Positions 57,201-64,000 of a stretch of DNA of 64,000 bases are shown piece after piece. The stretch is from Parelaphostrongylus tenuis (Eukaryota; Nematoda; Chromadorea; Rhabditida; Metastrongylidae), in contig JAHQIW010000176.1 in assembly GCA_019055375.1 (NCBI GenBank), positions 1 through 64,000 on the forward strand, written 5' to 3'. Each line of letters opens with the position of its first letter. Position 1 is the first letter of the stretch. Below the pieces are notes generated by a model. That model saw nothing but the letters and a program-made list of their open reading frames with translations. It did not search any database and was not told the origin of the DNA. The translations under genes were made by a program, and so were the position numbers.

Positions 57201-58691
57201 GTCGGTGAATATTGAAACAAATACCAATATTATGTTATCTGATTTTGCAACAACCGATTACTGGTTCTTTATCGTTATAAGAAAGAACCGGCTCCTTTTG
57301 CTGGACAAGAAGTTTCGTAAGATTCTTAGTAATTATTCGAAATCATAAATCTCTAGCTACAGCATCGCGTAAGTGATTTTTAAGAGGCTTTTCTATAATG
57401 CTGTAGCAAAAAGAAAACATTTTTGTTTCACACACGCGATTTTTCATAAAACAGAATCTTTTCTCAGATAATTAGCAATCATTCGGTAGAGTACGTTCCG
57501 ACAATTTCATCGCCTTGTCTTTTACAGGGAAAATCTTTTTCATTGGAATGTGGCAGAATAAATAAGATTGAGCTTCACGTGAGCAGCGCATTTGTTTGTC
57601 GGCTAGTTTGCGTGCTAGACGTGGGCTGAGTGTATGCTAAGCGTGTATCTGATGCGACGATCGATCGGTGGTGTTGGCGCAAGCCATACGTGGAGTGTAA
57701 TTTCTTTTTTATCTGAATTTTTTCTCCGCATTGAGAGAAACTCCACGCAAAACGTACGACTGTGATACGACAAGTTTCCTTGGTAAATGCGCGTATTCAG
57801 TGTTAGAATTTTTTTGAATGCTACAGCGTTTGAGAGCGTCATTTCAAAAAAGGAACACATAGTGCAGTAGCTAGAGATTTAACCTTTCGAATAATTTCTG
57901 ACACTCTCATGAAAAGTTTTTGTCCGCTAGGAGGTCTCGTTTCCTTTTTTTGCCCCGTATATCGGAAAAGTACCTGTTACTACACAAACTGTTGCAGTCT
58001 CTACTGGCACAGGTCCTACTGATACCGAAACTACTGATGATGATGATGAAACAGCTACTGAACCAACAGAAGAGCCAACACCTCAACCAACAGAAAGGCC
58101 AGCCACTAGGCCAACAGCTACGTCTAGGCCCGGCTGCAAAGATAGTAATGTGTAAGTGCTAATAATAAGATCTGTATCTTTCTCAACGCTTAACTATTCC
58201 CTTTTCTTAGATTAAGCACATACCAAGAAGTTAATATAGGAATTTTAACATAGCTGACGATTCGCAGTCTTCGTCTTCTTCAAAGCTGATAAATTGAGTT
58301 GATGTCCACGGTTATTTGTCTTCACTGTGGTCCTATCCATCGTTTCATCAAATAAAATACTCCACAACATTTAAAGAAGAGGACGAAAGGAAAGCGAAGA
58401 CCACAGTGAGGACAAACGACTGCATACATTCATGGAATTAACGGCTTTAAAACAGGAGAAGACGTGAAATGTTAGCTGAATAAAATTCATATATCAATCT
58501 CGTGGTGTGCGCTACTCATGAGGGGGTGAGTGTTTACTGTTCATGCCAAGGTTAAAGGAAAGTTTGTTCTTAAAATGTTTAAACCAATGTTCAGGTGCAC
58601 TTCGTTAATGAAATGGAACTTCTGTAAAGACCCGAAGTACAACGACACCCTAAGAAGACAGGTCTGCCCAAAATCTTGTGGCTTCTGTTAG
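54202..58691 (+). CDS. Secreted astacin metalloprotease (NAS type: EGF-CUB-Thr/Pro-ShK)
   Basis: A zinc endopeptidase made as a secreted zymogen. Fifteen in-phase exons: 54202-54342, 54414-54533, 54585-54700, 54767-54903, 55130-55213, 55287-55387, 56022-56126, 56188-56288, 56349-56473, 56536-56651, 56721-56843, 56903-57027, 57092-57204, 57971-58151, 58595-58691; 594 codons, no frame break. Signal peptide about 1-14 ([14 protein letters not shown]); acidic propeptide ending at NKR about 144-146, followed by [13 protein letters not shown]. Zinc site [11 protein letters not shown] 239-249 (three His, catalytic Glu 240). Met-turn SIMHY 294-298. EGF about 346-376 ([19 protein letters not shown]); CUB about 380-500; Thr/Pro/Glu-rich linker about 503-555; six-Cys ShK/SXC module at the C-terminus, ending CPKSCGFC. 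The combination resembles the small EGF-CUB-SXC group of C. elegans nas genes (nas-31/nas-32 from memory). Hookworms use astacins in larval invasion and cuticle processing; a specific role here is not shown. Confidence 0.96.
55468..55588. repeat. AT/TA microsatellite
   Basis: Alternating TA runs in astacin intron 6. Open frames over it encode only Ile-Tyr repeats. Confidence 0.9.
57283..57945. mobile_element. Long-TIR MITE copy C (astacin intron 13)
   Basis: Same family, more diverged: left end AAGAACCGGCTCCTTTTGCTGG, right end TCCGCTAGGAGGTCTCGTTT. It accounts for about 660 of the 766 nt between exons ending 57204 and starting 57971, and its T-rich right edge lies about 25 nt from the acceptor. 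Confidence 0.7.
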
Positions 58692-58726
58692 CCAAGATGA
58701 GAGCCCCTTCACAAAGAACACCTTTC

Positions 58727-58732
58727 AATAAA
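58727..58732 (+). terminator. Polyadenylation signal AATAAA of the astacin gene
   Basis: AATAAA lies 36 nt after the TAG stop at 58689-58691, followed by A-rich then T-rich sequence. Position and sequence fit a metazoan cleavage/polyadenylation signal. Confidence 0.75.
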
Positions 58733-59579
58733 AACATTTATCACTCTTGTTTGAGTACATATACATACCTAATATTTGAATACACCTAAAAATGTACTTC
58801 CAGAAAATAAACCCACCACCGCACCTTGTTGACATTATGATGATACACAATCAATAATTCACGAGTAGCTTGAAGTAACATATTTGAAATTCATCTCAAA
58901 CAAGTCGGTGTTTTCTTGTTCACACGAGTGGATTGTTGACTTCGAAGATCACTTAGTATTTTATGGCGGTTTCGGTAACCATAGCCTTGTTCGAGGAATG
59001 GTAAGGTCAAATTGGCATGTAATATACTCAGTACAAGAGTTTATGATCCAAGACAAAAAAAATTGCTAAAATATGAGTTGACAAAGCCTTGTTGTCTATG
59101 CCTTTACGTCTGCTCAAGAATAAAACACTAGCTAAATGAAGTGTCGGGGCTAATAGGGAGTCGATTGTGAAAATCACTTCATTTGAAGAGTCATCGACAC
59201 AGCAAGGTTCGTTACTATTTCATGATAAGGAAGAGAAAATGTTGGGGAAAATACTGGCTAAGACCTTTGTGGCGTAGGGATAACAAGTTAGCAATCAAAA
59301 TATATCGCTAGCTTCAAGCCCACGTTAGGTTTCAGTTTTGATGTATCTCAGTACTATTTGTGGTCATATTTCACGTCGTGCCTTGCTTTGGAAAAGGATT
59401 ACATACTGAATACATGGGGCAGAACGTTCCAATAAGTGTTCATATTATCAACATCAAAAAATACTGCATAAACGAATACATTCATTTATTGGAGGAATGA
59501 CTACGTTTACTAGATCGCCAGCTGTGGCGCTAAACAAAATTATATAACAAATTCTCGAAGTTGCCCTTCTTGGTTTCTA

Positions 59580-60250
59580 CACATTCACGCTTCGCTCACG
59601 TTCCAGCGTAAATTTCGCCCAAGGGCGTGCCAAGGCCTTTCTAAGGTCGTCTACGTTAGTGTAGCAAGTGGCAGAAACTTGTTTCCTATATTGTGGACCG
59701 CGGGATAATTCACGGGATTGAGATCGGCGACTTTGGTGGCTGAATCTGCTTGTCTCAAACGGCATTGACAGCAGCTCTTGGTAAATCGCTACTGTTGAGT
59801 GGGTTGAGTGTCAGGACTCTGGTCTTGCTGAAACGTAAATCTGTCGGAGTCAAAGTGTTGAGTACCCCAAGGCTCCACTGTGCTCGCAAAAATTGTCTGA
59901 TAGCTGGCAGCGTTTACTTCGACATCTCTGTTGATCATGACCAACGGCGTCTTTTCAGTAGCGCAAATGCTGGCTCACATCAACATAAAAGCCGAAAAAT
60001 GACTGCGGTCCATGGGTTCTGCTACTACATACTTTTACTGACCCTCCTTAAAAAGTTGGCGCCGATTCTGACGATAGTGGAGTGGTTCGACAGTGAGTAC
60101 CTTCTCATCCGTAAAAAGCACCCCCGACAAACGAGCACCAGCTGTCAAACGATTCATTCAAAGAGTTATTGAAATCCGTCTTCCTTTCATCCTTTCGTCA
60201 AAAAAAAATAAACACGCGAGTTCTAGTAGCTAGCCAGCTGTGACATGTTT
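59580..60250 (-). mobile_element. Decayed Tc1/mariner-superfamily transposase
   Basis: The minus strand gives LFTDEKVLTVEPLHYRQNR (first-Asp block), then VEVNAASYQTIFASTVEPWG, TFQQDQSPDTQPTQ (second-Asp block) and SPDLNPVNYPAVHN (third-block SPDLNP) in order, across several frames. All three blocks are present but frameshifts and stops break it. Confidence 0.7.
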
Positions 60251-60989
60251 TTTGACAATATTTCGCACTCATCACTCAATGATCCCGACCTATCCGAGAA
60301 ATTTTGGGCATCCAAAGCTCCGCAGTGTACTTACTTATCCACGGCATCATCGAAATGTTTTCCGGAGTAGACGAGGTGGTTGTGCGACCTATCTGACGAC
60401 ATTCCTTAGCCCTTCCAGTATATTTCAATCAGTCTATTTTAGCGATGTTAATGATTTTCATTTCTACCTTGTGCAACTCAGCTACTGTGATACGTTGATT
60501 TTTACGATACATAACTTGAGGACACCTGAAAATAGGCAACTAAATAATACAGATTCTGAACCAAAATTAAGCAGGAATTTATCAAAATTACCAGCATTAA
60601 TATTAATGCTAAAATTAACGCAATACAAAGTTATCAGAACTTTTTGCGTACTGTGTATATGCGATGTCACGATTATCTTACATTGAAGGACAGAATAGAA
60701 CGAACTAACACATTTCCACTAATTACGAGATATCGTCATTAAGATATCGCTCGTCGATCATCGTTTACTATACGGAAGAATGAATGTTCCGGAGAATAAT
60801 GAAGAGCATTATGTCTAGCAAGCTAGTGTCTTTATGACTAGGTTGAGGAAAAAGCTTCACCACATCAGCAAAAAAATCGAATTTAATGTTTGTTTCAAAG
60901 AGTATTGCTCCTTGTAAATCCATAAGAATATCTCAGGAATGATTGCACAAGAAAATCCATTTCATAAAAAAAGGAAAAGTACTCGACAT

Positions 60990-61325
60990 TTATTCGTCTA
61001 AAGCGCGCGTTGTTTCAGCAGGACAGTACTGAACGTCACACCGCAAGGAGAACGAAGGAAATTTTGATGAAATGAAGGGAAGGGGGGAGTCAAGGTCATA
61101 CCGCACCCACCCCACAGTACAGATGCTGAGCCGCTCGCATATGGTCCGTTTCCGCTCAGTAGAACATTTCCTGTTTGGACATCGATTTGAGACGTTTGAT
61201 CAAATTGAAGAGTCATGCCAAAAGTTTTTTGCTTCAGAGGCGAAGCAAAGGCGATTTCGAGCACATCCGGTAGATCGCAGATCGTTGGCAGAAGATCGTG
61301 GATGACGATAGATTTATTTTAAAGA
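60990..61325 (+). mobile_element. Decayed mariner transposase fragment
   Basis: It reads RALFQQDSTERHTARR, then in a shifted frame VRFRSVEHFLFGHRFETFDQ and QKFFASEAKQRRF, the C-terminal third of a mariner transposase. The middle DNAxPH block has become DSTERH, and stops interrupt the frame. Confidence 0.65.
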
Positions 61326-61889
61326 ATCATTGATTGAATTATTGACACCATGAGGATTTTAGCATTTGATATAAACAAGTAGTTCGAAGTGGCGTATATG
61401 AAAAGAAATCTGAAATGAACTACTGTTTTCTTCTCCAGCGCTGGGGAGGGTGCTAATATCAAGAGTTATTGAGAATTGGCTGACATAGTGGCGGTTTCAC
61501 CCTGCTCAATTCCTGGAATGGTCAATGTGACAAGCAGTCTGCTCAGTCGGCCTCCACCTTTACAGCTTGAGCAAAAAAAAAAACAAAGTTGTTGAGAAAA
61601 GAGTTTTGAGTAAGCTCTGTTGTTGATACTCCCGTTTTTACTCAGCAAATAAGTACTTATTGAGCAATTGGTACGATTAAGAGAAGTCAGTCTTAGAAAT
61701 CACTGCATTTGAGTGTTTCGGAATCATCAACGTAATATGGTTTTTTCTTGCTCAAAATAAAGAAGAATTAAAGTTGAAGGAATTACCAACAAACGCTTTG
61801 GTGCGACACATGAGCAACAAGCAAAGAAATGTAAAAGGGCAACTAAAAGCATAAGGAAGATCCACTGAAGAAGACCACCATGTCGCGCT

Positions 61890-62015
61890 AGACGGAATCT
61901 CGTAAGTCTGCTACAAAATTGCCGACCATAGATGGATGAAAGACGTGGTGAGCCCGAATCACGGGATCGCATTGGTAACCAAGTGTATTGCAGAGCGCCT
62001 CCAACCACTGTGCAA
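61890..62015 (-). repeat. SINE head and proximal body fragment
   Basis: CAAAATTGCCGACCATAGATGG and GTGGTGAGCCCGAATCACGG lead into a head ending CTCCAACCACTGTGC. The distal part is absent. Confidence 0.55.
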
Positions 62016-62149
62016 ACTAATATAACGTATCAGAGTTGTTACAGTGACGGAAATAAAGCTAAAGAGACGTGTTTATTTCAGATGAACGAGAGTAATTCTT
62101 TGGTTACGTCATACAAAATGTTCAACGTGTTTATTGCTCATGTCAATTG

Positions 62150-63690
62150 ATTAGAAGTAAATTTTGAGCCATAGGTAAGTTTTCATAAGCGCGCCATATG
62201 TGAATTGTGCTATTTAGACGATCATAAGAGGACAAATCAGTTGTGGCTCACATTTTATAACAAGATGATACCGGAAATCAAACTTCGAGGTTCATATTTG
62301 TTCAGAGAGTTCTGTGATGTCAGTGCTAATGTTAGTCCTAAAGTACTCAGTGGAGACTATATCTATGAATGGAAAACCATTTTTTACGAGTGAACGAGAG
62401 CCTGAAAAGTGTAAGGCGATAAAATTTGCTTTCATGAGCTTTGTCCACTTCAAATATTTACATTATTTGATCTGCAAAGGTGATCTTAGCATGAATTCAC
62501 TGAAAACATAACCTGTGGTGGAAGCTGGCTCTATAGATACCATTAGAGTATTTAGTTATTTTTACTGATAGCATAGGATCATTATTGTATTCACAGCATG
62601 ATGTCACCGTTATCGTTCTTCGTGGATGACGAGAGATACTGCAGTGGATTTTGAATTCATGTCATCTTCATTAGTGCCCGCTTTTAAATGGCTTATGATC
62701 CGACAGTATTCGAGGACGAGACCGTCATGCAGCAGAAAGTTGTGGTTTTCTGATGTCTATATAAAAAAACGCACTTTTTTTATGAGCTTCACCTTTCGAC
62801 AGACTTACGTCTAACCAACTTGTCCAATACAATGGTGCCATTAGGCTAGTGCAAATGTGATGGCGCCTTATTGTTGAAATTTACCGTTTGATATGGATTA
62901 AATACGTAGATAAATGATATCATCTTACATATAGTTTTAATCCACATTTCTAGTTCTATGTTTTAGTGATAGCGGCATTTTACTTTCTGGTTATTTTATA
63001 TTTATTCCAAATCATGAAAAAATGTTATTTCGGAATAATGGCGGTTGCAGGCCGCGAGTTCGGCTTGGGTCGCATAGCAGCGTAGGACAAGTCGCAATAT
63101 CAGTAATGAAATTAGGCTTAGGAGTAGCTAACAAAGACACACTGCACTGGTCGTTCAAGAAGCTTAGTCAATGAGAAGGTTTTCAGCATTGCGTAAACCA
63201 AAGAATACTTCTGCACCAACCTTATTACAAGTCATGGAAAAAGCATTCATCGGAGCTGATCTTCTTCAACGACGCGGTGTGTTGCAGAGAAAGTCAGCGT
63301 CTCCCATTCTGCCGTCGTTCGCCACTTGGAGCAATTTTGGGAGCTGAAAACGGATGGTGCAAAAGTAATCTCGGTTCATGAATAGCTAGCCAACAGCCAC
63401 ACGTCGAACAACGTATGCTTCAAATTTGAACGAATTGGGCTAGGAAGCTTGCCTCATCCTTCGCATACGCGACTGTGCTCAGTTATAATCATTTGAAAAT
63501 TCACGTTGCGAAACCACTATTACTTCTGCACCAAATTAAAGAAATGAACTTCTAACGCTAATACTAAAACCTTTATTAGCTTTTATGTTAGTACAATACA
63601 AATGATCTCGGAATTTCCTCAGCACTTTTCTTATGCGTTCTCTTTGTCTCCGCCTTTTTAAAAGCCTTTTGGGTCCTGAAAATGGCAAAA
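62150..63690. mobile_element. Diverged copy of the 2.7 kb foldback family
   Basis: 62160-62640 resembles the inner part of the palindrome arm (48410-48720: shared spacing of the ACTCACA, GAATTCGA, GTTAATCTTC and CTTCAAATATTT blocks). 63590-63685 ends in AAAAGCCTTTTGGGTCCTGAAAA, the reverse complement of the palindrome terminus. The middle carries a mariner-like fragment. Boundaries are approximate. Confidence 0.45.
63240..63480 (+). mobile_element. Mariner-like N-terminal fragment
   Basis: A helix-turn-helix-like piece reads VSVSHSAVVRHLEQFWELK followed by a degraded HEL/N segment, matching the DNA-binding region of mariner transposases. It is short and broken. Confidence 0.45.
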
Positions 63691-64000
63691 TTAGGTAAAT
63701 AACGATGAATTTTATGGAAACATTCTGAAGCGTATGGTCATTTCATCCTGTTGATAATTTAGATGCATTAGAAGATTTTTCCAGAAGATGAAAAGTCTGG
63801 CCACAAATTCTATTCGATAGAAGATTTCTATTAACGTCGATCACTTTTATGTAGTAAACAACTTTATAGTACAAACTCCACCTACTTATCGAGTGTGTAC
63901 AACATGTTTTTGGCGACAGCTTAGAAGGCGTTTTGGAATTTGGTGTGTTTCCCGATTCGGCTAGAAAACGATTGCTCGTTAAGTTGTTTTGATCAATTAA

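Larger units (their letters stand above)
58740..64000. other. Intergenic block downstream of the astacin gene
   Basis: It contains dead Tc1/mariner fragments and a diverged foldback element. The stretches 58740-59570, 60250-60980 and 61330-61890 show no conserved coding signal to me. Confidence 0.55.

Noticed and set aside
59750..60172. 140-codon plus-strand open frame
   Set aside because: It is the reverse of the decayed Tc1/mariner transposase on the minus strand.
60240..60686. 148-codon plus-strand open frame
   Set aside because: No start context, splice structure or recognisable motif; low-complexity composition rich in Ser, Thr, Leu and His.
1..64000. CRISPR arrays, bacterial operons, prophage
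   Set aside because: Introns, SINEs and eukaryotic gene families throughout; no regularly spaced direct repeats of CRISPR type.

Overview
The window is eukaryotic, from a nematode. It has spliced genes with GT-AG introns (many of 35-70 nt, others of several kb) and splice acceptors placed just before start codons, as expected for spliced-leader trans-splicing. Interspersed repeats are very dense. Inference: a strongylid (hookworm-type) nematode. The RTE-class LINE at 43.3-45.6 kb looks like the family that is very abundant in Necator-type hookworm genomes; this rests on recognition, not a search.

Layout. Four spliced host genes could be assembled. (1) Positions 464-11,596, minus: an Integrator subunit 7 (INTS7) homologue running off the left edge. 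(2) Positions 12,547-17,636, minus: a spliced gene I cannot identify, seen only as its 3' half. (3) Positions 19,089-41,242, minus: a complete SMC6 homologue, 30 exons and about 1,100 codons. (4) Positions 54,202-58,691, plus: a complete secreted astacin metalloprotease of 594 residues with EGF, CUB, Thr/Pro-rich and ShK domains. The three minus-strand genes point the same way but lie too far apart to call an operon.

The rest is mobile or repeated DNA: at least fifteen copies of a ~280 bp tRNA-derived SINE; a family of hairpins made of two tRNA-like units facing each other; a long-terminal-inverted-repeat (TIR) MITE that fills most of one intron in each of the four host genes; several other foldback MITEs; a decayed RTE LINE; two Penelope-like 3' fragments arranged head to head, one with a GIY-YIG domain; a 2.7 kb palindromic foldback element; and decayed mariner/Tc1 transposases. 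AT dinucleotide tracts and purine tracts occur in introns.

Coding quality. The astacin reading frame is intact. The other three genes carry isolated one-base excesses, mostly at homopolymers, inside otherwise conserved exons. Splice phases and homology agree on these positions, so consensus or assembly error is more likely than gene death. Exon boundaries were found by eye from splice motifs, reading-frame phase and remembered family alignments; no search or transcript data were available.
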